The notes: generated by a model not told the origin, from the letters alone. 64,000 nucleotides of DNA from Macrotis lagotis (GCF_037893015.1 NC_133664.1:128890254-128954253), one strand, 5' to 3'. Positions 9,515 through 21,905 are shown, numbered from the stretch's first letter. Program-made: numbers and translations.

Positions 9515-11788
9515 TTTTATCTTTTAACATTTTTATTTCTTTTATAATTATATACAATAGTAATATGTACCTATCACTTTTTGTAAGGTTTTGAATTTTA
9601 CAATTTTTTCCCCACAGTCCCTTCCTTCCGCCCCAACAGAAGGCTGTCTGATAGTCTCTATATGGTTTCTATGCTATACATTGTTGTAAATTGAATGTGT
9701 TATAAGAGTAAACATAAATCTTCAATGTTTTTCTCACAGTTGCTATTACTAGCTGTACCTCCACCCCATTTCTCCCCACTCTCATTTATTCTATTCTCTC
9801 TCTCTCCTTTCATCCTGGCCCTGTCCAAAAGTGTGTTGTATCTGAGTATCCTCTCCCTCAATCTTCCCTCTCTTCTATCACCTATTCCCCCCTTCCCTCC
9901 TCCCCATTCCCCCTTATCCTATCCCTTTCTTATTTTTCTCTAATGTAAGAAAGATTTCCTCACCCTATTAAGTATGTATGTTATTTCCTCTCTGAGCCAT
10001 TTCTGATGAGAATGAAGGCTCACTCATTCCCCCTTGACTTCTCCCTTTCCACTCCATTGAAAAAAGCTTTTTCTTGACTCTTATGTGAAATTTCTTAGCT
10101 TCTTCATCTCCTTTTCCTTCCTTTTAGTACTTTCCTTTATCACCCATCGACTGCATCTTTTTACTATATTATACCATTATATTCTACTCCTTCCTTTGCC
10201 CTGTCTATATATGCTCCTTCTAATAGCTATTATAAATGAGAAAGTTCATATGAGTTATCAATATCTTCTTCCCATGCAGGAATACAAACAGTTCAATATC
10301 ATTAAGTTCCTCATAGTTAGTCCTTCTCATCCACCCGCTTTATGGTTCACCAGAGTCCTGTACTTGGAGATCAAACTTTCTGCTCAGCTCTGATTGTTTC
10401 AATAAGAAAGTTTGAAAGTCCCCTGTTTCATTGAAAGTCCATCTTTTCCCCTGAAAGAGGATGTTCAGTCTTGCTGGGTATCTGATTCTCGGTTGTAAAC
10501 CAAGGTCTTTTGTATTCCAGAAGATCATATTTCAATCCCTATGAGCCCTTAATGTAGATGCTGCCAGATACTGTGCAATCCTGACTATGGAGCCTCAGTT
10601 GGTTGTTTTTCCAATGAGATATTTCACATTTTCTTCTAATTTTTGACTTGGAAGAATTTTATTTCTTCCTGATTTCTTGCGAAGTCATCAGCTTCCTTTA
10701 GTTCCATTCTGCATTTGAAGGAATTATTTTCTTCATAGAAGTTTTTTTATCTCCTTTTCCAACTGGCCAATTCAGCTGTTTAAGGCATTCCTCTCCTCAT
10801 TTTCCTTTTGTTTTGCTTTTTCCATTATACCTAAACTGGTGTTTAACATATTATTTTCTTCAGTATTTTTTTTTTGGTATATCTTTCATCAAGCTTTTGG
10901 TTTGGTTTTCATGATTTTTCTGCATCGCTATCATTTCTCCTCCCAGTTTTTCCTCCATCTCCCTTAATTGCTTTTCAAAGTCTTTTTTTGAGCTCATTCA
11001 TAGTCTGAGCCCATTTTCTATTTCTCTTGGAGGGTTTTGGATATGGAAGCTTCTATTTTGTCATCATCTGAGTACAGGTTTTGATCTTCCCTGGGACTAA
11101 AGTAATTCTCTGTGGTCAGATTCTTCTTTTTCTGTTGTTTACTCATTTCCTCAGCCCAAGACTGCACTTTCAAGGCTTTGGTTTTATTTTTTTGGGGGGG
11201 ACACCCCACTGGGACCTTTATTCCTCCAAGGTCTTATGCTCACTTGACTGTGCTTTGATATGTAGATGGCCCTCATACTTCCCTCTTCCCTGGGGCTATA
11301 AGGAGGGACCCTGCTATCTTAGTATGGAATCACAAACTGCAACCTGGAGCTGAGTGTAGGCAAAAAGCAGAGTCTTACCCTGAGGGAGAGCAGAGAAATC
11401 TCTGCATACTTCCCTTATGGTCTCTGGGGGTACAGGCTGCTTCCTCCAGAATCTTGCTGCAGGTTCTGTGGTCAGTGCTCCTCACTCTGCACTTATTCTG
11501 GTGTGGCAGAGTTCTCTCCACACCCCTTCAAGCTGTTGCTGGTGATCTCTGGACTGGGCTGTGCTGCAGCCAAGGCTTTTTTTTTCCAACCCTGGTCCTG
11601 GTGAAACACACCTTTCCTGCAGAACTGCTAAGTTATCTTGGACTGGGAAAATGTATTGTTCAGTCTTTCTGTGGGTTCTGCCCCTCTAAATTTTGGCTAG
11701 AGTCATCATTTGTTTGTTTTTTATAGTTTGGGGGATAAGGAGTTCCCGTGAAATGCTGCCTTCACCTGACATCTTGACTCCACCTCTT
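9515..11788 (-). mobile_element. Old half-L1 (HAL1) element, ORF1 only
   Basis: Minus-strand element: 5' start at 11788 (reverse complement of GGAGTCAAGATGT), leader to about 11147, ORF1 remnant, then a post-ORF1 region that parallels the younger HAL1 copies ('ctgatgagaatgaaggctcactcattcccccttgac' against 'ctgatgagagcaaaggttccctcattcccccttgcc' at 62449). The 3'UTR has a CCAACAGAAGGCTGTCTG block also seen in L1-c at 22760. No ORF2 between ORF1 and 3' end. It splits the L1 fragment 9487-9514/11789-12094, with imperfect duplications (TTCCCTTGATAGTCTT and TTCTCTTTGATATTCTT). Confidence 0.7.
10340..11146 (-). pseudogene. Decayed HAL1/L1 ORF1
   Basis: Start codon complement at 11144-11146. The C-terminal domain near 10340-10528 keeps PARLNILFQGKRWTFNE, the same motif as in the younger copies. 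Numerous stops and frameshifts in between, so no protein is made. ORF1p is the L1 RNA-binding trimer (coiled coil, RRM, C-terminal domain). Confidence 0.75.
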
Positions 11789-12094
11789 CATTCTCTTTGA
11801 TATTCTTGTATTTTTGTTCTTCCAGGTGAATTTTGGTATTATTTTTTCTAGTGTTATCAAATCATTTTTTGGCAGTCTGATTGATATGGTACTGAATAAG
11901 TAAATTAACAGGCAGAATTGTCATTTTTATTATTTTGCCTCAGTCTACCCATGAGTAATTGATATCTTTCCAATTGTTTAAATCTGACTTTATTTGTATG
12001 AAAAGTGTTTTGTAATTGTGGTCATATAGTTCATGGGTTTTTCTTGGTGGGTAGATTCAAAAGTATTTTATATTGCTTACAGTGATATTTTGTA
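11789..12094 (-). mobile_element. L1 ORF2 fragment (L1-z), right part
   Basis: 'ttgatattcttgtatttttgttcttccaggtgaattttgg ... actgaataagtaaatt ... gaattgtcatttttatta' matches the same ORF2 segment in L1-a (13890-14200), L1-b (24009-24160) and L1-d (30095-30230). It is the continuation of the scrap at 9487-9514, split by the HAL1. Confidence 0.7.
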
Positions 12095-12542
12095 TAGTTT
12101 TTTATTTTTTTCAATTACACTTAAATTTAGTTTGTTTTCCCCATTTCCCCTCCCTACTCCCTCTCCAAGACAGCAAGCAATCATGTGAAATGTATCTCCC
12201 TATTGGTCATACTGTGAAAGAAGCATCATAACAAAAAGGGAAATTTTACAGGAAAGGAAAAATTTTTTAAAAATTTAAAAAGTGAAAAGTTCTATGCTTT
12301 GATCCAAATTCAGACTCCATGGTTCTTTATCTGGATGTGGATGGCATTTTATATCACAAGTCTGTTAGAATTGTCTTTGATCACTGTGTTGCTGAGAAGA
12401 GCAATTGTATTTCATAGCTGATCATGATACAATATTGCTGTTACTATGTATGATGTTCTAATTTTGCTCAGTTCACATATCAACAATTCATATAAGTTTT
12501 TCTAAGTTTTTCTGAAATCTACCTGCTCTGCATTTCTTATAG

Positions 12543-12670
12543 ATAAAGCACCAGCCCTGAAGTCAGGAGGACCTGAAATAAAATCCGACCTCAGACACTT
12601 AATATTACCTAGCTGTGTGATCTTGGGTTAATTGCTTAACCCCATTGCCTTGCCAAAATTAAAAAAAAAT
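12543..12670 (+). mobile_element. SINE, 5'-truncated, in L1-a
   Basis: Begins at 'aaagcaccagccctgaagtcaggaggacc' and runs through 'cagacacttaatattacctagctgtgtgatc' to 'cattgccttgcc' plus an A-rich tail. Confidence 0.9.
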
Positions 12671-13199
12671 ATTATTTGATCAATCCATATGCTACAATTT
12701 GTTTAACCATTCTTCAATTGATAGGCATCCCCTCAATTTCCAAATCTTTGGCATCACAGAAAGAACTACTATAAATATCTTTTTACATGTGTGTCTTCTT
12801 TCTTTTTTAATGATCCTTTTGAGATATAGACCTAATAGTAGTATCGCTGGATCAAAGGGTATGCATGGTTTCATGGCCCTTTGGGCCATAAAATGCTCTC
12901 CAGAATTGTTGAATCAGTCCACAACTCCACCAGCAGTGCATTAATAATCCAGTTTTCCCAAATCCTCTTCAACTTTTATCATTTTCCTGTTCTGTCAGAT
13001 TATCTTGAATGATAGGTGTTTGGTGGTACTTCAGAACTGTTTTAATTTTGCATTTCTCTAGTCTAATCATTAATTATTCAGAGTATTTTTAAATATTACT
13101 ATAGATAGTTTTAATTTCTTCATGTGAAAACTGCCTGTTCATAGCAATTGACCATTTCTCAGTTGGGTAATGACTTGTATTCTTATAAATTTGACTCAA

Positions 13200-13352
13200 A
13201 GGGGAAGCTAGTTGGTACAGTGGTTAGAGTACTGGCCCTGGAATCAGGATGACCTGAGTTCAAATTTGACCTCAGACACTTAATAGTTACCTAGCTGTGT
13301 AAATTTGGGCAAGTCACTTAAACCCACTGTCTTGCAAAGAAAAAGAAAAAGA
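13200..13352 (+). mobile_element. SINE in L1-a with target duplication
   Basis: Full-length common SINE, tail AAAGAAAAAGAAAAA. Flanked by TTGACTCAA at 13191-13199 and 13356-13364. Confidence 0.95.
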
Positions 13353-14020
13353 ACTTTGACTCAATTTTCCATATATTTTAGAAATGAGTTTATCAGAAAC
13401 TCTTGCTGTAAAAATTGTTCCCCAGCTTCTGCTTTCTTTCTGATCTTATTTGCATTGGTTTTGTTGGTGCAAAATCTTTTTATTCTAATCAAAACTATAC
13501 ATTCTGCTTTGCAATTTGTTCTCTATCTTTTGTTTAGTCAGGAATTATTCCCCTCTCTGTAGATCTACAGGTAAATTATTTCTTGCTTTCCTAATTTGCT
13601 TATGGGATGTGAGACCTTAGTCTATGTGTAGTTTCTGCCATACTATTTTCCAGTTTTCCCAACAGTTTTTGTTAAAGAGTGAGTTCTTCCAGAAGCTGGA
13701 GTCTTTGGATTTATCGAACAGTAAATTACTATATTTATTTACTGCTGTGTCTTTTGTACCTAACTTATTCCACTGATCCATTCTATTTCTTAGCCATTGT
13801 CAAATAGTTTTGATGATTACTGCTTTATAATATAATTTCTGATCTGGCATGGTGAGTCCACCTTTTGTCTCTTTTTTCATTAATTTCCTTGATATTCTTG
13901 ACATTTTGTTATTCCAAATGAATTTTGTTAAATATTTTTTTCTAACTCTATTAAATAATGCTTTGGTAATTTGGTTGGTGTGATGCTAAATAAGTAAATT
14001 TAAGTAGAATATCATTTTTA

Positions 14021-14172
14021 AGGGGCAGCTAGGTGGTGCAGTGAATAGAGCGCTGGCCCTGGAATTAAGAGTACCTGAGTTCAAATCTAACCTCAGACAC
14101 TTAATAATTTCCTAGCTGTGAGGCCTTGGGCAAATCATTTAACCCCATTGCCTTGCAAAACCTAAAAGAAAA
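14021..14172 (+). mobile_element. SINE in L1-a with 15-bp target duplication
   Basis: Full-length. AGAATATCATTTTTA (14006-14020) is repeated as AGAATATAATTTTTA (14173-14187), one mismatch. Confidence 0.97.
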
Positions 14173-14387
14173 AGAATATAATTTTTATTATAATAGTTGT
14201 TAGCCCATAAGTAATTGATATTTTTCTATTTGTTTATATCTGATTTACTGTTGCAAAAAATGTTTTGTGATTGAGTTTATAGAGTTCCTGGTTTGTCTTG
14301 ATTGGTAGATTACCAAATATTTTATATTATCCATAGTTATTTTAAATAGAATTTCTCTCTCCATTTCTTGTTACTGGGCTTTATTAG

Positions 14388-14390
<3 letters not shown>

Positions 14391-14446
<56 letters not shown>

Positions 14447-14450
14447 TATA
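14391..14450. repeat. TA microsatellite
   Basis: About 30 TA units with one TGTA interruption, inside L1-a. Confidence 0.95.
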
Positions 14451-14513
14451 AATGCTGATGATTCATATGACTTTATTTTATATACTGTAACTTTGTTAAG
14501 ACTATTAATTATT

Positions 14514-14650
14514 GGAGGGGGAGGCTAGGTGGCACAGTGGATAAAACACTGGCTCTGGAGTCAGGAGTACCCGGCACTTAGTAATTACCTAGCTGTGTGG
14601 CCTTGGGCAAGCCACTTAACCCCATTTGCCTTGCAAAAACCTAAAAAAAA
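14514..14650 (+). mobile_element. SINE in L1-a, internal deletion
   Basis: Lacks the block between 'ggagtacc' and 'cacttagtaatt' (the GAGTTCAAATCC box-B side). Target duplication GACTATTAATTATT (14500) / GATTATTAATTATT (14651). Confidence 0.95.
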
Positions 14651-15460
14651 GATTATTAATTATTTCAAGTAGTTTTTTAGTTGATTCTCTAGGATTCTCT
14701 AAGGATGCCATCATATCACTTGCAAAGACAAAAGTTTATTTCATCTATTGCCTATTCTAATTCCTTCTTTTTCTTCTCATTGCTATGGCTAAAATTTCTA
14801 GTACTGTCTATATACATATATACATACATATATGTAAATTTATATTAGTGATGATAATTGATATCCTTGCTTTACTACTGATCTTTTTGGGAAGATTTCT
14901 AGCTTATCCCTATCACATATAATCTTTGCTGATGCTTTTAGATAGAAACTGATTATCATTTTTAAAAAAACTCCATTTATTCCTATGTTCCCTAGTATTT
15001 TTAATAGGAATGGACACCATATTTTATCAAAAGCTTTTTCAGCATGTATTGAAATAATTATGTGATTTTTTTATTGGTTTTGTTATTGATGTAGAAATTA
15101 TGTTGATTTGCTAATATTAAACCATCCCTGAAATCCTGGTATAAAATCCATTTGGGTGTAGTGTATAATTGTAATATATTGCTGTAATTGCCTTGCTAGT
15201 ATATTTTATTTAAAATTTTTACAAAATATTCATTAGGGAAATTGGTCTATAATTTTCTTTTGGTTTTGTCTCACCCTGGTTTAGATATCAGTACCATATT
15301 TGTATCATAAATGGAATTTGGTAGGGTTCATTCACCTGTTTTTCCAAATAGTTGATATATTATTGGAATTAATTATTGTTTAAATGTTTGGTAGAATTTA
15401 TTTGTGAGCCCTTATGAATATTTTTTCCCAAGGGAATTCATTAATATCTTGTACAATTTC

Positions 15461-15605
15461 TTTTTATTTATTTTTTGGAAGGCAATAGGGTTAAGTGACT
15501 TACTCAAGGTCACACAACTAGGTAATTTATAAATATCTGAGTCCAGATTTGAACTCAGTTTTTTCTGACTGTAGGGCTGGTGCTCTTTTGTGCCACTTGC
15601 TGCCC
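15461..15605 (-). mobile_element. SINE in L1-a, reversed
   Basis: Full-length, diverged. ACAATTTC duplicated at 15453-15460 and 15606-15613. Confidence 0.93.
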
Positions 15606-16377
15606 ACAATTTCATTTTTCAAAAATGGGATTACTTAGACATTCTATTTCCTGATCTGTTAATCTAATTTGTATTTTAGTAAGTATTCATCAGTTTTGTT
15701 CAGATTGTAATTGGCTTATAATTTGGCAAAATATTTCCCAATGATGACTTCAATTTCCTCTTCATTGGTGGTGGTTTCATTCCTTCCATTTTTGTTACTG
15801 GATATTTGGTTTTCTTCTTTCTTTTTTTTTAAATCAAATTAACTGATAGTTTATCTATATTATTAGGTTTTGGTTTATTTAAAAGCTCAATGATTTTTCT
15901 TTTTTTTTACTTTCAGTCTTATTAATCTCAGCTTTGATTTTCAGGATTTATAATTTGGTACTCAATTGCAGATTTTTAATTTATTCAAGTTTTTTCTAGT
16001 TGCGTGCCCACTTTGTTGATTTGTTCTTTTTCCATTTTGTTAATGTAATAATTTAGAGAAATAAACTTTTCCTTAAGTACTGCTTTGGCTATATCCCATA
16101 AATTTTGCTATGCTGTCTCATTTTCATTATTCTCTTTAATGAAATTAATGATTGTTTCTAAGATTTCTTCTTTGACCCACTTATTCTTTAGGATTAGATT
16201 ATTTGTTTCCAATTAATTTTTATTCTATCTTTCCACTAAATTTAAATTTTTATTGCATTTTGATCGAAAAAGAAAACATTTAATACTGCTTTCTTTTTTT
16301 ATATTTGATTTTGAGGTTTTTATGCTCTAATATATGCTTAATCTTTATGTAGGAGCCACATGTTGCTGAGACATAAA

Positions 16378-16540
16378 TATATCCAGGGCCATCTCCAGTT
16401 GTCCTGATACATATTTGACCAATGAACCATATGGTTCTGGAGGAAAAAGTAAGACTAGTTACTTAGCACAGAATCCCCTCACTCAAATCCAGTTCACATG
16501 CTTGTCATAATATCACCTCTTTGAAAAATGAAGGGCAAAA
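16378..16540 (+). mobile_element. Second SINE family: long-tail unit with RTE-like 3' end
   Basis: 'atccagggccatctccagttgtcctgatacatatttgacc..tgaacc.atatggttctggagg..aaagtaagac...ctcactcaaatccagttcacatgcttgtcataatatcacctc..tgaagggcaaa'. The same sequence forms the 3' half of the composite SINE at 54619-54879, so this is a 5'-truncated copy of that longer SINE. Confidence 0.75.
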
Positions 16541-16588
16541 AATTATTATTGTTATCAGTTTCTTTCCTTATCTCTTTTAGTCTATTTT

Positions 16589-16614
16589 TTTGCTTTTTTT
16601 TTTTTTTTTTTTTG
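16589..16614. repeat. Poly-T run
   Basis: Over 20 consecutive T within L1-a; a possible tail remnant of a lost insertion or slippage expansion. Confidence 0.85.
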
Positions 16615-17399
16615 GTCTGAGATCAGGATTGCTGCCCCTGCCTTTTTAAAAAAAATGTCAGCTGGAGCATAATATATTCTGCTTGTCTCTCTGCTTCAAG
16701 TGTGTTTCTTGTGAACCATAGATTTTAGGATTCTGGTTTTTGATCCACTCTGCTACACGCTTCCATTTTATGGGAAAGTTCATGCTATTAACATTCGAAG
16801 TTTTGATTACCTCTTGTGTATTTCTCTCTCTCCAATTCTTTCTCATGTTTTTCCATGCTCTGCTTACAACCTTTCCTTTTTCACCAATGTTTGCTTCTGT
16901 CTCTCACCTCCCCTGATCTGCCTTCCCTTTTTTCAGTCCATACTTATGCCCTTTCCTTAATTTCTTTTCCTCCTACTCCCCTGTTGGGCAAGATAGATTT
17001 CCACTGATTCTGTATGTTATTCCCTCTTTGAGCAAATACTGATAAGAGTAAGATTCAAGAGATGTTCATCTCTCACTCTCCCATCTTCCTCTCCAATAAA
17101 ATAGATCTTTTTCTCCTCTTCATGTGAAATTATTTTCCCCATTCTGTCTTGCCTTCTTTCTGCACCTATTTAACTCCTCTTTCTCATCCCTTAATTTTTT
17201 GTCATTTTCTTGAATTCGACTTATCCCATACCTTCTATGTATGTTCCTTCTAATTGTACAATTTGTGATATAACTGTTAAGAATTACAAGTAACATGTTC
17301 CTGTTTAGAGAAACAATTTAGGTCTATTGAATTCCTTATATTTTCTTTTCCTTTTTTTATCTTTTTAGGCTTCTTTTGGGTATTGATATTTGAGGTAAA

Positions 17400-17960
17400 A
17401 TTTGTGCTTTAGTTATGGTCATCTTAGGAAAGCTTGAAATCCTTCTATTTTATAAAATGACCATTTTTTCCCTTTATGTATTATGCATAATTTTGCCAGG
17501 TAAGTGATTCTGAATTTGAACCCTAGCTCTTCTGCCATCCAGAATATCCTTATCCTGTTTCATGACCTTTGTCCTTTGATGTTACAGCTGCAAGTCCTAT
17601 GTTAACCTCCTTATGATTCCCCAATATTGGAATTGTTTCTTTTAGCTCATATGCAGTATTTTTCCTTGATCTGATAGATCTGAAGTTTGGCTATACTATT
17701 CCTTGTAGTTTTTAATTTGTGATATTATTCCTGAGATGACTGGGAGAATCCTTCAATTCCTATTTTACCTTCTGGTTTCAGAGCATCAATGCAATTTTTC
17801 TTGATAATTTCCTGGATAATGCTGTTCATTTATTCCTTTTAATTATGACTTTCAGGTAATCCAATGATTCTGATATTGTCTCTCCTACATCTACTTACCA
17901 GGGGAGTTGTTTTTACCTTGAATTATTTTACATTTTTTTCATCCTTTTAAGTAAGTTTGA
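17400..17960 (-). pseudogene. L1-a ORF1 remnant
   Basis: 'ttctattttataaaatgaccattttttccc...gccaggtaagtgattctgaatt...ccatccagaatatcc' follows the ORF1 C-terminal domain as seen at 10420-10530; 'tgactttcaggtaatccaatgattctgatattgtc' follows the RRM region seen at 63282. Heavily decayed. Confidence 0.7.
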
Positions 17961-17974
17961 TTGATCCTTTAGAT

Positions 17975-19524
17975 TTACTTATTTATTTTTCCAATCATAT
18001 GTAAAAATAACATTAAAAATTCATTTTTTAAGGTTTTCTTCCTTCCCTTCAACATGTTCTTAATCCACCCTAGGATAGCAGGTAATCTGATATAGGTTTC
18101 ACATATATTATCATGGTAGGCATATTTCCATATTAGTTATGCTGTGAAAGAAGAATCAGAACAAAAAAGGTGAAATGATTAGGAAAATTTTTTGAAAATT
18201 AAAATAGTTTGCTTTGATTATCATTCAGATTCCACAGTTCTTTTTCTGAATAAGTATGGAATTTTTCATCTCATGTCTTTTATAATTATCTTTGATAATT
18301 TTTATATTGTTGAGAAGAGCTAAAGTTAGTATAGTGGATCCCCTAATGATGCTGTTAAAGTATATATTTTCCTGGTTTTGCTCACTTCACTCATCATCAG
18401 TTGATGTTAGTCTTTCTGAGTTTTTTCTGAAATCTATGTACTTATCATTTCTTTTAGAGCAATAATATTCCATTATATTCAAATACTACAACGTGTTCAG
18501 CCATTCCCCTATCAATGGTTGGGTTTTTCTAACCTTTTGTATGATTTCTTTGGGATATAATACTGGTAGTAGTATTGCTGGATCAAAGAATATACATAAT
18601 TTTATTGATCTTTGGGAATAGTTTCAATTGTTTTCCAGAATGGTTGGATCAGTTCATATACAAGTCCACTAACAATGCATCAGTGTCCCAGTTTTCACAC
18701 ATTTCCTCCAATACTTATCATTTTCCTTTTTTGTCATATTAGTCAATCTGATGGTGTGAGATGGTACTTCATAGTTGTTTTTAATTGCATTTCTCTAATC
18801 ACGGCATAGTGCATTTTTTAATATGACTATCAATAGCTTTGGTTTCTTCATCTGAAAAATGCCCATTCATATTATTTGGGGAATGATTTGTATTCTTAGG
18901 AATTTGACTCAGTTTGCTTTCCTTTTATTCTTGGTTGTATTGATTTCATTTGTACTAAAACTTTTCAATTTAATGTAATCGAAATTATCCATTTTGCATT
19001 TCATAATATTCTCTATTTCTTATTTGATTATAATCAGATCTTTGTAGATCTGACAGATAAATGATTCCTTACTCTTCTAATTGATTTATGGCATCATCCA
19101 TTTTGACCTTATCTTTGTATAGGAGAACCTTTTCTCTGTCACAGGTCATTTGGAAATTTATAACATTATTCACGGGCTATATATGAGTCTAACATTTAAT
19201 TAATTCACCCCTCAAAAGCTACTATATTTATTGTACTTCTAGTCCTACCTGTGGTTGCCTTGACAACCTGTGGGTCAGAGTTTCCCCACCCTTATTGTAG
19301 AGGATGTGAGATGTCAGTCTGTGCCTAATTTGCGCCATAATAGTTTCCAGTTTTTCTTGTAGTTCTTGCCAAATAGTGAGTTCTTATTCCATAAACTGGA
19401 GTCTTTGGATTTATCATATAATTAGATTAATATAATTAACACTGCGTTCTGTAAACCTAACTTATTTCATTGATCCATCACTCTATTTGTAGACCAATAC
19501 CAAATAGTTTTTAAAAACTTCTTC
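17975..19524 (-). mobile_element. L1-b, first part: 3'UTR and ORF2 C-terminal region
   Basis: Begins with a reversed L1 tail ('tttttccaatcatatgtaaaaataac') and 3'UTR, then the ORF2 C-terminal segment ('tcccctatcaatgg', 'ctggatcaaagaatat', 'ctttctcatctgaaaaatgccc', 'tggagtctttggatttat'). Interrupted at 19524 by the plus-strand HAL1; continues at 22613. Confidence 0.85.
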
Positions 19525-20173
19525 TTGGGGGCGGAGCCAAGATGGCAACATGAAGGGTTCGATTCTTAGGAGCTCTCTGATAGAACTCATAAGCTAAGGA
19601 CTCTAACTAAACTTTCGAGAGAAAGAACCCACAAAGGGACCAGTGAGGCAGTTCTCCTACTCAAGGTAACCTGGAAAAGAGCAGAAAGGCTCTGCTCCCC
19701 AGGGTTGGAGGGGCGGCCCGCCGGAGGGGTGGCCCGCCAGAACGAAAGAATGTCAGCCTCCTGGAGGCTGCCCCAGGGTGCTGGGAGGGAACAGTGGGGG
19801 ACCTCTGCCAGAGCAAGCATGTGGAGCCCAGCCCTCAGGGCACAAAGCCAGCAGCTTGGTCTTTCAGCAGCCCAAGCAGGAGCCCCCCGGGCATGAGCCC
19901 ATTGAGCTGAGGGAGGGGAGTGAAGAGAGACTGCAGAGCTCTGTCCTCTGCCCCTGGAACAGGACTCTGGGGCTCTGGCCACATTCAGATCCTGATCCCA
20001 GTCTAGGCCCCCCATAGAACAACAGGGCCCCCCACACCTCGGCCCGTGACAGAGGGGGGTGCTTATGGTCATTCACATACCAGGAGGGAGGACAGAGCCT
20101 CACACACTGAGACCCTTGTGGGAGTGTCCCAAAAGTTCAGGAAGCACCCCAAAACCAGGCCCAGGCTGGGAAA
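19525..20173 (+). promoter_or_regulatory. HAL1 copy 1 5'UTR / internal promoter
   Basis: The most GC-rich stretch of the window, with CpGs ('ggcggcccgccgg' near 19712) and the L1-like start GGCGGAGCCAAGATGGC, which contains a YY1-like CAAGATGGC core. As in L1, it probably served as internal promoter. The long antisense frame across it is a composition artefact. Confidence 0.6.
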
Positions 20174-21297
20174 ATGAGCAAGCCGAGAAATAAGTGGAAG
20201 ACTATTGAGAAATATTTTGCAAATGAGCCCAAGAAGGATCAAAATACTCAGTCTGAAAATGAGGAAGCACAAGCTCCTGCATCTAAAGACTCCAAGAAAA
20301 ACAGAAATTGGGCTCAGGCTATGATAGAGCTCAAAAAAGACTTTGAAAATCAAATGAGGGAGTTGGAAGAAAAACTGGGAAAAGAAAGGAGAGAGATGCA
20401 GGAAAAACATGAAAATGAAGTCAGCAGCTTAGTCAAGGAAATCCAAAAAATTGCTGAAGAAAATAGCATGCTAAAAACCAGCTTAGGTCAAATGGATAAA
20501 ACAGTTCAAAAAAGTTATTGAGGAAAAGAATGCTTTAAAAAGCAAAATTGGCCAGATGGAAAAAGAGATAAGAAAACTCTCTGAGGAGAACAAATCCTTC
20601 AGACAAAGAATAGAATTCAGGGAGATTGATGAATTTACCAGAAATCAGGAATCAATACTTCAAAACCAAAAAAATGAAAAATTAGAAGAAAATGTGAAAT
20701 ATCTCATTGAAAAAACAACTGATATGGAAAACAGACTTAGAAAAGATAATTTAAAAATTATTGGAATACCTGAAAGTCATGATCAGGAAAAGAGACTTGA
20801 CATCATTTTCAAAGAATTACTACAGGAAAATTGCCCTGATATTCTAGAAGCAGAGGGCAAAATAGAAATGGAGAGAATCCACCAATCCCCCCGAGAAAGA
20901 GATCCCAAAAAACCAACCCCTAGGAATATTATAGCCAAGTTCCAGAACTCCCAAGACAAAGAGAAAATATTACAAGCAGCCAGAAAGGACACAGTTCAAA
21001 TATCATTGAGCTGCAGTCAGGATCACACAGGACTTAGCAGCAACTACATTGGAAGCTCGTAGGGCTTGGAATACAATATACCGGAAGGCAAAAGAGCTTA
21101 GAATGCAGCCAAGAATGAACTACCCAGCAAGGCTGAATGTTCTCTTCCAGGGAAAAAGATGGACTTTCAATGAACCAGGGGAATTTCAAAGGTTCCTTTT
21201 GGAATGGCCAGAGCTGAACAGAAGGTTTGATCTTCAGATACAGGACTCAGGTGAAGCATGGAGATTGGAGGAGAGGGGGGAAATATGCGGGACTTAA
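20174..21297 (+). pseudogene. HAL1 copy 1 ORF1 (ORF1p-like), broken by two frameshifts
   Basis: Starts MSKPRNKWKTIEKYF. Residues about 40-150 are a Glu/Lys-rich coiled coil (RELEEKLGKERREMQE). An RRM-like part follows (LKIIGIPES..QEKRLDIIFKELL and PRNIIAKFQNSQDKEKIL), then the C-terminal RNA-binding domain (NYPARLNVLFQGKRWTFNE). Against HAL1 copy 2 there is an extra A in an A-run near 20508-20513 and an extra base near 20981-20987, so three frames are needed to read through. The intact protein would be an RNA-binding trimer that coats its own RNA. Not expressible as one protein today, but only lightly decayed, so a fairly recent insertion. Confidence 0.9.
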
Positions 21298-21767
21298 TGA
21301 GGAACTGCATGTATAGAAAAATGATACTGATAATATTCATATGAACCTTCTCAGTTAATAGAGCAGGTAGAGGGAGCTTTTATAGTTGAAGCACAGGAGA
21401 AAGCTGAATTTGAAGATAAAATATGGTGTAAAAATGGAGTCAATAGAAAAAAGGGAAATGTAATGAGAGAAAGAAAAAAGAGACGGGGAATAGGCAAAGA
21501 TATTTCACATAATAAGATTTTTTTTATTATTACAATGAGCTATTGCAATGGTATGGAATGGGGAAAGCAAGGGGGAATGAGGGAACCTTTGCTCTCATCA
21601 GAGATGGCTATGAGAGGAATCAGCAAATATACTCAATGGGGTATAGACATCTGGAGTAAGAAGGAGGGGGGAGCAGGGGGGAGGAGTGGGGATGTGAATA
21701 AAGGAGGAGAGGATGGACCACGGGGGGAGAGTGGCCAGATATAACACATTTTCTTTTTTACTTTTTG

Positions 21768-21905
21768 CAAGGGGCTGGGATTGGAAGGCCTGCCCAGGAC
21801 CATAGGGCCAGGTGGATTCTGGGCCTAAGGGGTGGTATGGGGGCTCAGGGCTTCTTGGCCCCAGGACCAGGGATCTGTCTGCTGCACCACTCAGCGACCC
21901 TACAG
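21768..21905 (-). mobile_element. SINE-derived module 1 in HAL1 3' region
   Basis: Plus-strand reading 'ttgcaaggggctgggattgg ... cctgcccaggacc ... gggcttcttggccccaggacc ... ctgcaccactcagcgaccct' tracks the reversed common SINE block by block, with many G in place of A. The most diverged of the three modules. Its counterpart in HAL1 copy 2 is at about 62148-62288. Confidence 0.65.

Larger units (their letters stand above)
12690..16846 (-). pseudogene. L1-a ORF2 pseudogene (endonuclease-reverse transcriptase)
   Basis: N-terminus at 16846-16658 preserves a TxNVN..N.PIK...WIK.Q.P....QETHLK pattern typical of the L1 endonuclease start. The C-terminus (12889-12692) preserves PFDPAI.LLGLY followed by C.K.F...L and a tryptophan-rich end, the L1 ORF2 C-terminal segment. 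In between, reversed RT-region sequence is recognisable but full of stops, with SINEs inserted. It cannot encode an active enzyme. Confidence 0.88.
12095..17974 (-). mobile_element. L1-a: long, decayed L1 copy
   Basis: Reading right to left on the minus strand: ORF1 (to about 17400), inter-ORF spacer (about 16850-17400), ORF2 (16846 to about 12680), 3'UTR and A-rich tail ending at 12095. The 3'UTR is pyrimidine-rich in plus orientation and shares 'tgtgaaagaag.atca.aacaaaaagg' with 18145, 28626 and 48674. 5'-truncated inside ORF1. Carries at least six SINEs, four of them with clear target duplications, plus a TA microsatellite. Frame destroyed throughout. Confidence 0.88.

Noticed and set aside
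19587..20072. 161-codon minus-strand open frame with Cys/Gly/Pro-rich protein
   Set aside because: It is antisense to the GC-rich HAL1 5'UTR; no domain, no splice context. GC-rich DNA lacks stop codons by chance.
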